Origin: Dermacentor variabilis
Lineage: Eukaryota > Arthropoda > Arachnida > Ixodida > Ixodidae
DNA length: 64,000 nt
Reading direction: 5' to 3'
Assembly (NCBI RefSeq): GCF_050947875.1
Contig: NC_134569.1
Location: 20,683,631-20,747,630, forward strand
A program made the translations under genes and the position numbers. The first letter of the stretch is position 1. The number at the start of each line of letters is the position of its first letter. The notes below the pieces were generated by a model. It was not told where the DNA came from and did no database searches. It was given only the letters and a program-made list of their open reading frames with translations. Of the stretch, positions 36,431-47,979 are shown one piece after another.

Positions 36431-38124
36431 GCCGCTGGTCACATTCCGATTCACGGCCGTGGCAAACTGCGAAAGGTGGCGACTCCCCAGCACATTCGCG
36501 CACATTCGGGCCACCCCAAGCAGGTGTAGGGTGTATAAGAATAGCGATGTACGCGAGTTGGTCTAAGTCCATGGCGTGAATGCAGCGCAAAGGACCGAAG
36601 TGCGGGAAGGCAAACGTGAGGGTAACGGACAGAAGACCAAACGCAAGCAAAAACAAGCACATGAGGTGTACTTATGCTATAATTTAAGTTATCGTGAGCA
36701 CTAGAAAAGAGCGAGCGTTACACACGCCCTGTATTAGTCGTGTGCCTTTCGCTGCTCTTTCACTTCACTTGTACCTTCGCCGTCGAGTCGTCATTATAGT
36801 CTCGCATCTACCAACGGCGATTTTAAATACTATTGTTACGATGCGACAGCAAGGACGGAAGAAGAGGAGGACGAAGTGCGCTTGTCTTTGTAACGGCTCG
36901 GTGTCGGCGCGGCAACCCTTCTGATTTTATTTAACAGGTAATTCTGCGCTATTCAATGCTATTTCAATGGCTATAAGGAAATTTATGCTCCATATTAATT
37001 TCGAATAATCCACCCATTTCTTGGCCAATCCCCCATCGTGGATAGGAGCCACACGCATCACAGGCTATACAACAACAACAACAACAACAACCCTTCTGTC
37101 CGTTTCATCTATTCATCTTTAAATGAACGCACCCCGTCTCAACAATATATTTGAACTTGAAGAGCAAAGGCCGGTTTATCTCCTACCATTAAAGTTTTCT
37201 AGTTGCTGTCGCTGATTACTGCTACAACCACTGCGTAAACAAAGGGTTAGGGAGACGGAGGTTCGTCGCCTTCTAGGCTGTGGCGTGGTGCGGAATAGCA
37301 GGAGTGTAGGAGAAATTGCGATAACGCTATAGGACGCACATGGGGAGAATGACGACGACGACGGGTTTGAACCAGGGCGCAACATATGCTCCTCCCGAGC
37401 GCCACCTGATAAGCGGCGCTCGGGTGGAAGAACTGCCGGCGGCTTTTGCACGGCTACAGGTCCGCTTGCAGCTAGCAACAATCCTCTTCATCCTCCTCCT
37501 TCGTACAACGTTCAGTCAGCCCGTGGTGAAGCTTTGCCCAATCTATTCCTTTGATAGCGCTACCCACGCACGCACATATGTGCCGTGTCTTAAGTCTGTA
37601 TTAACGGACTTAGCTTGGTCCTAACAAGTTTTAAGCCAAAACCGGCATGCTTCCTTCGGTGCTCACTTCTTTATGGAAGCCTGAATTCTGCGAATGGACG
37701 CAATGTTGCGAGAAAAAAAAAAGAAAGAAAGAACACAGCCAGACTCAATTCCGGTTGCCATCTACGTAAAGCGAAGGAGTCTTGGTGTGATTGGCTTATA
37801 AAACATGTGTTAATGAAGTGTGATTGTCGACGTATAAATATTAGTATTGAAGAGCACCATCTTATATGAAGAAATTATTTTTTTCAGTCAATTATAGACA
37901 GGTGTGGATAGTATACACATATATTTACATGCGGTACGTCATATATAAATATTATTTGCATACATTTTCAGTGGTGTCCACAGTGTCGTGTTGCACTCGT
38001 GGTGTTTCTGACGCTTCGGTTTGTTCCAGCGAGACTACGGATCGAAACGCGCCAAGCGTCTCAACCAGCTGTCTTAATTGCCCGCGAGAGAAGATGTTCT
38101 CCGCCTCTTGTCGACGCATGCGTC
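36431..38124. other. Unassigned, with (CAA)n at 37069-37091
   Basis: A seven-unit (CAA)n array lies at 37069-37091. Nearby, TATATTTGAACTTGA (about 37146-37160) may be a decayed LINE tail on the minus strand. No gene recognised. Confidence 0.45.
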
Positions 38125-38290
38125 TCCGTGGCGTAATGGTTGCAATGTCAGTAATGTATGCTAGGGGTCTTGTGCTCGAATCCTGGCATCGGACAGATTT
38201 AGTGATGCTCATTTAATTATCTATAACGCCGTACGTTGTTGAAAAGGATCAGTTTGCAAAGTCACAAAGTCGTTTGAAGCCAAAAAGACG
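38125..38290 (+). mobile_element. tRNA-derived SINE (third family)
   Basis: The head GTCTCCGTGGCGTAATGG has an A box, and GTGCTCGAATCCTGGCATC contains a good B box. The acceptor ends do not pair fully, so this is not a tRNA gene. The body follows with CATTTAATTATCTATAACGC, and the end is not sharply defined. No TSD was found. Confidence 0.6.
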
Positions 38291-39160
38291 AAGTTTAGGC
38301 AAATACATGTGTATCGAAGAAGCGGAACGCTATAGTGGGCCATCCTTTCCAGCGCCTTCTATAGTGGGTCGATCTCTCCAGCGCTTTGCTCGTGGAACGC
38401 CACTCGTGCTGAGAATCCGTGCCCGGCTCTGACGGTTGGCCTAAACGCTGGTGACTAAAAAACATCTTCACACGAGTACTAACCACCAATACCATGCTGG
38501 CTGAATCATCCTGCTTGCAGCTCCCGTATAGTCTCTAGCGCCACAGTTCCCTCTAGTAATTATTGTGTGAAACTCTATGCTTGAAACTTTAAACTCGTAA
38601 ACTACGTCGTCGGTGTACCACTCCTATGATGGCGCCATTCCATTAAACGCGTTCGGCGTTAGAGGCCAGATACATACGAAAAAGTGCCTGGAACTAGGCG
38701 AGAAAGCTTCGCTATAAAAAAAGAAAGGTGGCGTAACTTTTTGGCTATTGCCTCAGGAGGCGGCGAGGGAGATTAGGCATCTTGCCTAGCACCAGCAGCA
38801 CCAGTGTCTTCCTTTGGGAGGCCTCTCGAGAAGCAGGATCCAATCTGTGGTCACAGGCCGCACGTTTGTACGGGGCCACAAACGTTAAACGCCACCGCAA
38901 GCCGATCATTCGCAGAAACGAGAACATGTATTTACGCAGTGACTCTTGCCAGGCGGTTGTCACGCAACGCACGCGTTTCGGAAGCACGTTCACGAGAACT
39001 GCCACTTTTCGCTTCACGTATAGCACCCCGCCCCTCGCTTAGCTTATCGACACCTGTCAGCAACCGCACGTGCCCAACGCTTCGTCTGTCAGCGCCTTAA
39101 GCAGCGAATTTTTAAACGCTACCGCTTCTAATTAAAGCGCCGATTTGACGCACCCGCTTC
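38291..39160. other. No recognisable gene
   Basis: Unassigned; 38745-39100 is CpG-rich with overlapping frames on both strands. Confidence 0.4.
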
Positions 39161-39204
39161 AGTCGAGCCGCGTTCAAGCTGATCTGCTTGAACGCGGCTC
39201 GACT
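39161..39204. repeat. Perfect 19-bp inverted repeat, 6-base loop
   Basis: AGTCGAGCCGCGTTCAAGC (39161-39179), loop TGATCT, then its exact complement (39186-39204). GC-rich arms would give a stable hairpin. No flanking duplication was seen. Confidence 0.97.
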
Positions 39205-39905
39205 ATATGAGACCTGCCTCGCCTTCATCTGAAGCCTCGCTCCGAGAAATCGGGCACGCAGTGACAAAGCGCTACGTAAATATTACGCGTACTTATCAAG
39301 TGTCGGGATTTGATGATACAGGTAAGGTATTGAGGGAAATGCGCTCAGTTGCCATCTGCGTCTGAATGCATCGCGAATGCAGGCCACGCTCTGGACCCAA
39401 AGCACGTGACATATGCCTCTGAGGGTGTTTATTGCATGGCTAATGAAGCGTGCCAGTCACCAAGCTACAATATTTGTTTGTATCACGGCTCACAGACACC
39501 GCTTTTCACCACTCACCGATCGCATATCTGCCAAACAGGTGCAAACGACGAATGCCGAACATATCCCCTACCTGTTATTTTTCTTTCTCAGGTCTGTACG
39601 ATCAATTCCACTGTCGTGAGCTGTCTGTCTATCATCTTGCTCTTTCCTTCTTCCCAATCAACTTCCCCCAATCAGGATGGCTATGTATAGTAAAATTGGC
39701 GTAGTTTTCGCACTGACTATCTCCGTGTGTCAGAGAGGTTTTCGTGCAAGTACAAGATATCGGATATCTGGGAGAGTAGAAGCTATGCCGCCTCCCCCCC
39801 CCCCCCCCCCATGAATAAGGCATGCAATTTCCAGGCATATAATGAGCTCGGCCAATGCAGAGCACGGGTAACGAGACATTTCTGGTAGGAGTGGGATTAT
39901 TAAGA
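39205..39905. other. Unassigned, with C-run
   Basis: A run of 17 C at 39794-39810. No gene recognised. Confidence 0.5.
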
Positions 39906-40017
<112 letters not shown>

Positions 40018-41439
40018 GGATTAGAAGGAACATCGAGAGAAAGGTCTTGATTAAAATACTGTGAACACGAATAATTTTGACGGCTAATAACACCCAATGA
40101 AGCCTGTTTCGCAGCGTGCCCCGGAAGAAGTCGGCAAACAAACCACAAAATCTGAAGGCGTAAAGCGCTGGTTCCGACAGCAGGTGAGCGGCTCCAGATG
40201 GTGTGGCCGCTGCACTTGCGTATAGTGTGATCGACGCCTGAATACTGGTGAACATTCGCTGCCGACAAAACATTTGCAGACCGTCGCTACGAGGCACTGC
40301 CGCCGAAATAGTATTCCAGAGACGGATGTTGCCGGCCCTGCCTGCATAGTTATTACTGCCCGCATGTAGTTAAACTGTATCCAGGCGTGTCCTTTCCGCC
40401 CTTAGAGCAAAATAAAACTATAAAGAAATCAAGAAGACGGCAATTTTCATCTTGGCTTTTAACAGTCTGCCGTCACTCCATCGAAAGTGACTTACGCGCA
40501 ACGACCAGCGCAAGGTAGCAAAAGAAACGGCTTAGCCGCCATCGCGGTGCCTTCCACGTTTTCGGCGTTCGTCGGGAGACCGGTCTTTAAAACTCAAATC
40601 GAAAGCGGAGAGCCGCGGATGCGTGGTTAACGCTTTAACCGGAATTCCGCAACACGAGAGAGGAGGCCGAATACCGCGCGTGCTGCAGGGCGTACGCAGT
40701 TGAACCGCCAAGGGAGGCACGGGCTAAGCCTCGGTTAAGAACAAAAACGAGAACCACGGCACGCGTGCCAAGAGCTGCTATTCCGCAGGAATAACAAACG
40801 ACCGAAGGAAGAGCTGCAAAGGTGGCGCCACATGCCGAGCGCGTGGCTCCACGGCAGCGAGTGTTACGGCACCACGCCACGCCGCCGAGTCCCCCGCGGC
40901 TGGATCCTTCGTTTTCTTGTTCTCCGCTCGGCGGGCGGCGCAAAGGCGTCCCGCCGCAACCGGTTCGAGACTCCGAATCCCCGGCTCGACAGAGGCGAGA
41001 TACGCACACACACGCACACGGCGACGAACGCACGTCGACTGGAGGAGGAGAAGGAAAGGTGGCTTTCATATGCAACTCTTCTCTCGGTAAAACCATGCTG
41101 CGCTGTGGAACGGCGTTTCGGGCAAATATCACCACGTAGCAAAAGGATACAAAGGCCGAAACTATACCTTACTGTCCTCGTGATGCGAGCATCTGATTTC
41201 GTGCTATCATTCTTAAATTAACAATTTAACGATTTATGGTTTTTGAAGAAGCTGTCGTAATCAGCCAATTCATTGCCAACTGCATCCAAATAAACAGTTT
41301 GTTCAAGCGAAAGTTACGTGTATGACGGTTCAATGATTATTCGTGCTAATGTGGGGTTCGAGCAACCGTGCGCCTTGTGCTAGCTTTCTTCAATCTGAGC
41401 TAAATTCTTTACCTTCGATGAAGGCTATAAAGGATGAAA
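40018..41439. other. Unassigned; CpG-rich 40530-41150
   Basis: The CpG-rich part has frames of 80-166 codons open on both strands with no domain. It is a candidate promoter or exon region, without orientation. Confidence 0.35.
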
Positions 41440-41616
41440 GATTGTTGCACTACATTTTATAGACTGCGTTACTGTATTGTTCTCTTCATCAAACATCAGT
41501 GTGCTGCTTAGTGCTGTGGTGGTCAGGTCCGCTTAAGCTGCCATGACAGGCCTTTCTTTTTTTTCCTGATCCCTTGCGGCACTGCCCTTCGATGCCAAAT
41601 AAATTCAAGTTCAAGT
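41440..41616 (+). mobile_element. Probable LINE 3' trailer
   Basis: A T-rich trailer with CCCTTGCGGCACTGCCCTTC, then AAATAAATTCAAGTTCAAG. This is the layout of an L2/CR1-type 3' end. No coding part is visible. Confidence 0.35.
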
Positions 41617-41717
41617 ATTCTTGACGCTAGTTTTTAGCCCCATATTCGCTAAATGTCGGTCGGTGTTCACCCGCTAGCTTTCACCTTTCTTGAAAGCTTC
41701 ACGGAATAAATTGTTTA

Positions 41718-41954
41718 CCCGCCGTGGTGGCGTAGTGGCTTTGGCGTTGCGCTGCTAAGCCCGAGGCCCTCGTAATCAAAGCCCGGCCGCTGTGGCCGCA
41801 TTTCGATGGTGGTGAAACGCAACAAGCGCCCGTGCACCGTGCATTCAATGCACGTTAAATAACCTTAGGTGGTCAAAATCAACCTGCAGTCCCCCACTAT
41901 GGCGTGCTTCATAATCGTATCTTGGTTTTCGTACGTGAAACCCAAAAATTCAAT
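41718..41954 (+). mobile_element. Older Ruka-like SINE
   Basis: CCGCCGTGGTGGCGTAGTGG gives the A-box region; the B box is damaged (CGTAATCAAAGCCC). The body is recognisable (AATGCACGTTAAATAACC, then TTGGTTTTCGTACGTGAAAC). The flanks GAATAAATTGTTTA (41704-41717) and GAACAAATTGTTTA (41955-41968) form a 14-bp duplication with one mismatch. It is more diverged than the copies at 6695 and 16108. Confidence 0.88.
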
Positions 41955-41968
41955 GAACAAATTGTTTA

Positions 41969-42432
41969 GAATACGAAAAACCACGGAAAGTTCATCTGGT
42001 GACAGATATCGCAGGAAATGTAAGCACTGCAGAATCGTAATTTGATTAATGCATTAAAGCTAAGAAGTAAACTGAACAGAATGTTATAGACATAAATGCT
42101 ATATAAGCGGACAGACAGCACGATCGAGTCTAGACAACAACAAAAGCGAAAGCACCCGCAGGGGCGTTTTGAGCCATGTCGATAAGCCCAAGTCATGTAC
42201 CGGGTGCTATTCGGGAATCTTTCGAATCCTGCCACGTTGTCAAATTTCGCCATGCTGCTAGGTTCTGACTGGCTCCCATGGTTGCTACGGTCCCTCTGAT
42301 TATATCTCAAGACGCCAACATTGAGGAATTCGAGAATGTGTCTGAATTGACTGTGTCGGCATAATATCCACGGCATAAATAAAGATATCACCAGGGAGGT
42401 TTTAAACCTCCTTCGATATCACCGTTCCGAAA
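41969..42432. other. Unassigned, with imperfect hairpin
   Basis: At 42383-42420, GATATC flanks both sides of GGAGGTTTTAAACCTCC, an imperfect inverted repeat. Otherwise nothing is recognised. Confidence 0.45.
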
Positions 42433-43227
42433 GTGGCTGAACAGGACAACGTCTCGCTGTCCCCCCCGCCATTGCAATGTTCCTGCGAGACCCTATACGG
42501 CCTTGACTTTTCCCCGCCCAACGAACGTGCGGTGCGTTCATTCGCAGCGTCGTTGGCAAAGGCAATCGCTTTCTGGGTCAGCAACATTAATGCGCACAGA
42601 CGAGCGAACGCTTTTAACAGTAACGAGTGCGAAGCCATTAGTGCAGTCAGAGATGAACCGTTTTTCGCTGTACGCCTATATACGCACCAAGCAGGCGTCG
42701 TGCAGTCCAATTATAGCCTAATTCTATTTCACGCCGACTCAGTTTTCCCTCCGTCGCTCGCTAGAGCGTCGCACCGTTTATGTTCTTTCAAGGGCGACCA
42801 GTCGGCGCTGCGGATGACAGTAATGAAAGAGAATCGAACGAAAGGAGCCTTACGTATGCGGCACCGTATGGGATTATGCTTCAGCACGCACTGTAGGCAC
42901 TGCACGGCATTAGTGAGACCGCTGGGAGATGGAGAGAAGATGGGGAAAATAGAAGCAAACGCGGAGAACAGCCGACGTGTCGGCAGTAAAGAACTCCACT
43001 GTCATCGTCCAAAACACGTACACCAGGAACAAAGGCCTTCGGTACACGAGGTGCAACAGCTGAATGAGAGAGAGAGAGAGATGAAAAAAAGAAAAAAGCG
43101 ATATGTAGAAGTACCATTCAAGAAGCGAAAAGGAATGCGAAGACGCAGAAGGGAGGGCGAACCGAGCGGCCTCCACGCCGGCCAATCAGACACAGTGCGA
43201 CGTCCGTCGCGCATGGGAGCCGCCTGA
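42433..43227 (+). CDS. Unrecognised 264-codon open frame
   Basis: An ATG-started frame (MAEQDNVSLSPPPL), the longest outside retroelements. The product is Arg/His/Cys-rich without domain, and the last third is a basic, Lys/Arg/Glu-rich run arising from purine-rich DNA and a short GA repeat. Opposite-strand frames overlap it. It could be part of an untranslated exon; coding function is doubtful. Confidence 0.18.
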   Translation: MAEQDNVSLSPPPLQCSCETLYGLDFSPPNERAVRSFAASLAKAIAFWVSNINAHRRANAFNSNECEAISAVRDEPFFAVRLYTHQAGVVQSNYSLILFHADSVFPPSLARASHRLCSFKGDQSALRMTVMKENRTKGALRMRHRMGLCFSTHCRHCTALVRPLGDGEKMGKIEANAENSRRVGSKELHCHRPKHVHQEQRPSVHEVQQLNEREREMKKRKKRYVEVPFKKRKGMRRRRREGEPSGLHAGQSDTVRRPSRMGAA

Positions 43228-43789
43228 AGAGGCACGCCGCAGCCGATCTGAAACTGACGGTGGGACGGCGGGAGCGCGCTCTCGACATCCGGCATTCCGG
43301 TTTTAAATTGGACGGACGTACGATTGATTGATCTCGACAGATCGGTCGCGTAAAGGTGCTCGCGCGCAGCCGCTGACAGAGTCGGGGAATAAAACTGCAA
43401 AACGGGGATCGCAAAGCGACGACCGCCCTTGATACCACCTCATCCATTATTTATTCTAGTAAACGAGATTCATTCCGCATACCAGATTTGAGCCACCAAA
43501 ATAAAAAAAAGAAACCCGAGCAAGATAGGTGACGAAGACAGCTGCTTTTCTACATCTGAAGAGATGTGACTACATTGGGGCGCGCTGCTCGCCAATTTAT
43601 TCGTGTTCTGTGTTTACGGGCCTCGGGTTCTGCGAAAAAGCTGGCAGTCCATGCAATATCAACCTAGCTCGTCAGTGTGTAGTGCATTGCGGTGGTCGTA
43701 CACATGCAACTACTTGATGACATACGTACTAATCATGTAGGTTGCGTGACATTTTCGCACATCCCTCGCTTTTGTAACTACTGGAGACG
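43228..43789. other. No recognisable gene
   Basis: Unassigned DNA between the open frame and the LINE trailer. Confidence 0.5.
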
Positions 43790-44263
43790 ACAGCGCATGT
43801 CCATATGAAGGGAGGAGAAGAAAATAAAGAGAGAACGCAGGAATGTTAACCAGAAATGCGTCCGGTTGGCTAAGCTACTCTGGGGAACGGGAAAGAGGAA
43901 ATAAAAAGATAAGATAGCGAGACACCTATACTAGTAGTTCTTGCAGGCACTGCAATGACTTCGCTAGCCTAGACCATATGCTCTGGCGTCGCCCCTCGTT
44001 ACGAGGCACAGAACAAATCAATGAGGACAAGTGGCTCTCCGCTACCCACAGCCCCGATGCCGTGGCGCAACTATGGGCTGTCCAGAGGGTCCACGTTCCG
44101 GCGGTCGGGCATGGCCTGACTGTCCCAACGTGGGAGCGGCGCGCAGCCCGCTGAGTCGCGCATCTCAGGACTTTCATTAAAATTTTGCATCCATAGCGAG
44201 ACGCAGGGGATGAGGAGGAAAGCCACGGTGAGCTCGCGCTCGCACGCGGAGGGCCTGAGCGAG

Positions 44264-44518
44264 TCAAAGGCTTTCACACATAAGCCAGTCGCCCTCAAGA
44301 AAGACAAAAAGTGTCTTCACAGCTCTGTGGGCCGACGAGCGATGGGGACGGTCTACTAGTAGCCCCTGCACAGACGACGGCCGATCGTCCAGTCGTCGCA
44401 ATGCGATAGATAATGTTTGTCCTTCCGAATAAAATCGGTGACAATGGCACAATAAATGTTCGATGTTCTCTTCAACGCCGCAGACGTCGCACGCAGCACT
44501 GTCGGCCATTCCAATCAA
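44264..44518 (-). pseudogene. LINE C-terminal zinc motif region
   Basis: CDVCGVEENIEHLLCHC (C-x2-C-x7-H-x4-C) is followed by ALRRLDDRPSS and a tail ending VFLEGDWLMCESL. The layout equals the same region of the LINE at 10.7-11.4 kb (ALARLDDQPFS), so the two elements are relatives. Confidence 0.8.
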
Positions 44519-44678
44519 AGTAGTCTACACCTTTGTGAAAGCCACTCCCAACCACAGCCGGTATAGAAGCGATGCCTCACGCCGGTGAAGCTCGGGTGAA
44601 GGTTGGAGTTGCAGCGAAGGGTTCAGTTGCAACCTGGTGCGCCTTATATTTGGGGTGTTCCACTATGTTAAAGAAAGC

Positions 44679-45428
44679 TTACGTGCCACGCGATGAAGCT
44701 TCATTGCAGCGTTTATCCTGGAAAGAGGAATGGGTACGTTGTGTTGTTCTTGATGACACTCGGGCAGCTTTGTCTGCTTGATCATTTCTGCTGATCTCGA
44801 AATGGCTAGGTATCCAGTGAAAAATAATTTCATGTCCTTTCTGTTCGACGTCGTGATGAAGTTTGACGCTTTCATATGTTAGCTGTTCGTTAACTCCACG
44901 TCTGAGAATTGACTGCATGCTGTGTAAAGCCTGTCTCGAGTCGGAAAACACGGCTCATGTACTAGGACTCTGTGTGTCAATAAATTGAAGCGCCTCGCGC
45001 AGAGCCATGAGTTCGGCAGCCGTGGACGTCGTGACACGTGACGTCTTGAATCGTAGTGTTACTCCTCCTGTCGGTATAAACACAGCACCGCCAGAACTGG
45101 TCGATGTGGTCGATCCGTCAGTATACATGTGTACGTGGCTACTGTATTTCTCGTACAACAGGAGTAAGCTCAATTGTTGTTTTAGTGCAAGCGGTGGTAG
45201 ATCTAACTTTTTCTGAAGTCCTGAAATTCTGAGGTGTACGTCAGGACGAAAGAAACACCATGGACGAGAAGCCGACGTGGCCGCAGGTGTGCACCCCAGC
45301 GTAAGTGATGCACGATATGCACTGACAGTTGTTGTGCTAAATGACGTGTGGGGTCTTTCCACGGTGAGTGCAGCGAGGTGATGGCAAGGGGTCCGGGCAA
45401 TGTGCCTGACGCGTGCACGCATTGTCAC
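44679..45428 (-). pseudogene. LINE RNase H domain
   Basis: Visible blocks: MYTDGSTTSTSSGGAVF with the first catalytic Asp, AAELMALREALQFI with the Glu, a stop, FSDSRQALHSM with the next Asp, and FHWIPSHFEISRNDQADKAAR (normally GNExAD). RNase H degrades the RNA strand during element replication. The domain is almost complete but split by one stop. Confidence 0.85.
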
Positions 45429-45429
45429 G

Positions 45430-46019
45430 ACGGCGATGTGCGTTGTGGTTAAATAATCTTGAGCAATGTTAATAGTTTAAGCTGTTGACGCTCTGCGCGG
45501 TACTCCAGGGCATATCCTAAGAGATCGAGCCCGAATACACTGAATTGCACGCAAGTGAGTTGTGCAATTGGATATAAGAGATAGGCTGTACCGGAGGAAT
45601 CCAACACACAACACCATGTACAGCTTTAATATGAATTGTGTGGACAGTCTCCTGTTCTTTCCTGCAAGGAACTTGAACAGATTACAAATAGCAATCAATC
45701 GCTTTTTCACGTGGTTCACATGAGGAGTCCAAGACAAGTCTCTGTCAGTTACAACTTCCAAGAACCTGTGACCTGCTGCACGATATCTCACGATATCTCT
45801 TGTCCGTTGATTGATATGGCGTACGCAGACATTGCCTTCCGGGTAAACGCCACCACTGCGCACTTTTTCCCTCGTCACCTCCAGACCTTGTTTACGAAGG
45901 TAGCATGAGGTCGATGGTTTACGATGGTAGCATGAGGCCGCCTAGTGAAGCCGAGCGCGAGGCTGAAGCCGTGTCACCCTCGACGTCCAGATACAGATGT
46001 CGTCGGCGTAGATAGAGAG
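45430..46019 (-). pseudogene. LINE RT thumb, frame-broken
   Basis: Begins LSIYADDICIWTS and carries on through several frames (RRLSTQFILKLYMVLCVGFLRYSL, then LRAIQCIRARSLRICPGVP). Internal stops occur. It links the RT core to the RNase H domain. Confidence 0.7.
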
Positions 46020-47177
46020 TCAAACGGTGCTTGACAGGTCCTCGAGTAGTCCAATAAGGGCTAGATTAAAAAGCGTTGAGCTTAGTACTCCACCCTGAAG
46101 GAATCCGCGGCTACTGTAATACTGGACTGCCAGGCCATCCTCAGTGAGCATGTTAAAGGATCGCATCTGTAGGTAGCTACGAACCCAGAGATATATATTG
46201 CCACCAAGTCCTATTGCTTCTAACGCTTTAAGGATGGCTTCGTGGGTAACGTTATCGTAAGCCCTTTTAACGTCAAGCAACAAGGTAGCAGATAAGCGTT
46301 TACAGGCCTTCTGGAATTCGACGTACGTTACCAAGTCGACAACGTTGTCTATAGATGAACGGCCGCGTGTGAATCCTGTCAACGTGTCTGGATAAATTTC
46401 ACAGTGCTCTAGGTAGCATTCCAGACGCGCTTGAAGCATCCATTCCATTACTTTTCCTACACAACTAGCAAGCGCGATCAGAAGGTATGACGCGATGTCC
46501 ACAAGCGACTTTCCAGTTTTGAGAAGCGGACTCAGAGGACTTGTCCTCCATTTCTGGGGAACCGTGCCAGTCGGCCACGAGTCGTTGTACAGGCGCAGGA
46601 GTGCCTTTCGAGCCCGTTCACCAAGGTTACACAGAGGGCGGTATGTATTGTCATGTGGTCCTGGCGCTGAGGAACGCCTGCCCAAAGCAAGCGCAGCCTC
46701 TACTTCGTCCAGAGAAAAAGGGCACTCCATACGGGGATCACTTAAGAATGGTGAGTGGCCGGGAGTCTGCATTCCCGGGGAACTTGCTTCACCGGCAATC
46801 CTCCTACCAAAGGATTCTGCGACTTCAATCTCTCTGCATTGTAGGTAAAGAGCCAGGAAATGAAGTCGGTGGCGCTGTCCAGGGGTTGTACGGAAGCCAC
46901 GAACAGTTCTCCATATGAGAGACAAAGGCTTTCGGGGATCCAGAGTCTCGCAGAAAGACATCCATCGTTGTGAAGCCAGCTTGTTCATACGACGCTGTAT
47001 TTTCTTCTGTGTGCGTCTGGCCAATCTCAACACATGAAAGGACTTCATGCGCCTATATCTTCCTTCCGCACGACGGCGAATAGCCCGAAGTTTCTCTAAC
47101 CTGATGTCAGATTCGGTTGGTGGGGAGCACCCTTTATTGCGTCCCCTAGGCTGGATGGTATGTCGGCTCGACTGCAA
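46020..47177 (-). pseudogene. LINE reverse transcriptase, N-terminal to palm
   Basis: A 385-codon open run. A linker rich in Arg comes first, then EVEAALALGRRSSAPGPH (finger opening) and VPQKWRTSPLSPLLKTGK. SYLLIALASCVGKVMEWML, LTGFTRGRSSIDNV, LLLDVKRAYDNVTHEAIL (first catalytic Asp) and FLQGGVLSSTLFNLAL follow. The last box differs from the usual GVPQGGVLSP, and a Pro-to-Leu-like change in NYRPIAL (YLLIAL) also shows decay. A stop directly precedes IYADD (codons at 45999-46010), the second catalytic pair. Confidence 0.88.
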
Positions 47178-47203
47178 TATTCTATGATTGATTTAAATTT
47201 TGG

Positions 47204-47560
47204 CTAGTCGATGCATTGGACGTCTCTGGTGAACTTGGAGCTAGTCAGCATGCCCATCTGAAAGAGTCTACAAAGGACTGCTTCTGCTGTGGCCAGAAAT
47301 ATTATTTTGGCGGTTGTTTTGGCTAACACGCTCATACAGGTTGAGCCGGTGCTCAACGTCGACATTATCATGGCCGGAGAATATGCCAGGATCGCGGGGA
47401 TTTGTAACCGTAACGTACGTTGTTGCAATCGCAGGAGTAGAAGGAGACGAGCTGTCGTCAATGGGAGCCATGGCGGAAAGCGGGACGGTGCGGCCGCTGC
47501 GGAGCTCCGTGGCGACGACAGGGAACGGGCACCCTCTACCACATTGCTACGCGAAGGACG
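47204..47560 (-). pseudogene. Ty3/gypsy-like Gag N-terminal scrap
   Basis: On the minus strand, NPRDPGIFSGHDNVDVEHRL and LNLYERVSQNN match the opening of Gag in tick gypsy-type LTR retrotransposons, followed by a shifted ATAEAVLCRLF segment. It breaks off at about 47204, where the I-like LINE begins in the same orientation. No protease or polymerase part and no clear LTR was found. The 5' side (47480-47620) may be leader sequence. Confidence 0.6.
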
Positions 47561-47979
47561 AGTCAGTAAGACGAGCAACTATTTACAGGTTATATATTTA
47601 CAACAGCGGTTGCAGCACTGACCGGTTAGATTCGCAGCGCGAGCCCAGTTCGTTCTTCCTCCTCTTTTCTCGAGTGATGGCGCCCGCGCGCCTTGTTCAA
47701 ACAATCAAATATCACATGCGTATAGCAATATAATGCAAAAAGAAAGAAAGAATGTGAAAAGAGACAGATTCCCTTTTCGCTGCTCACTTTGATGACTTTG
47801 ATGAAATACGGGCGCGGCGCAACACAGAGATAACTTGAGCCCGACTTTCACTCTTTCTAGGACCCCGAGGCAGGCATTGAAATTCTTTCTTTCATTCTTT
47901 CTTTAGTTATTTATTTGTTTACTAATTTATTTATTTATTTGAACTATGGTAGTCATGTCGCACTGTGCGTTGGAGTATA
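47561..47979. other. Unassigned, A/T-rich repeats
   Basis: Contains GAAA-type (47739-47750) and TTCT/TTAT-type (47884-47940) low-complexity stretches. Confidence 0.5.

Larger units (their letters stand above)
43790..47200 (-). mobile_element. I-like LINE remnant with RT and RNase H
   Basis: The longest element of the window, minus strand: RT (47177 to about 45480), RNase H (45428-44680), zinc motif and C-terminus (44518-44264), then a trailer ending near 43810. The trailer holds TTCCCCAGAGTAGCTTAGCC and CTGGTTAACATTCCTGC, then TCTCTCTTTATTTTC, like the LINE at 10.7 kb. The EN domain is missing: the 5' end is cut at about 47200, directly next to a gag scrap. RT plus RNase H plus zinc motif points to the I/R1 superfamily. 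Stops and shifts make it dead. Confidence 0.88.

Noticed and set aside
38125..38198. tRNA gene
   Set aside because: A good B box but the acceptor stem does not close; followed by a SINE-like body.
43926..44267. 113-codon minus-strand frame after the LINE C-terminus
   Set aside because: It lies in the LINE trailer between the zinc-motif tail and the 3' end, with no domain.
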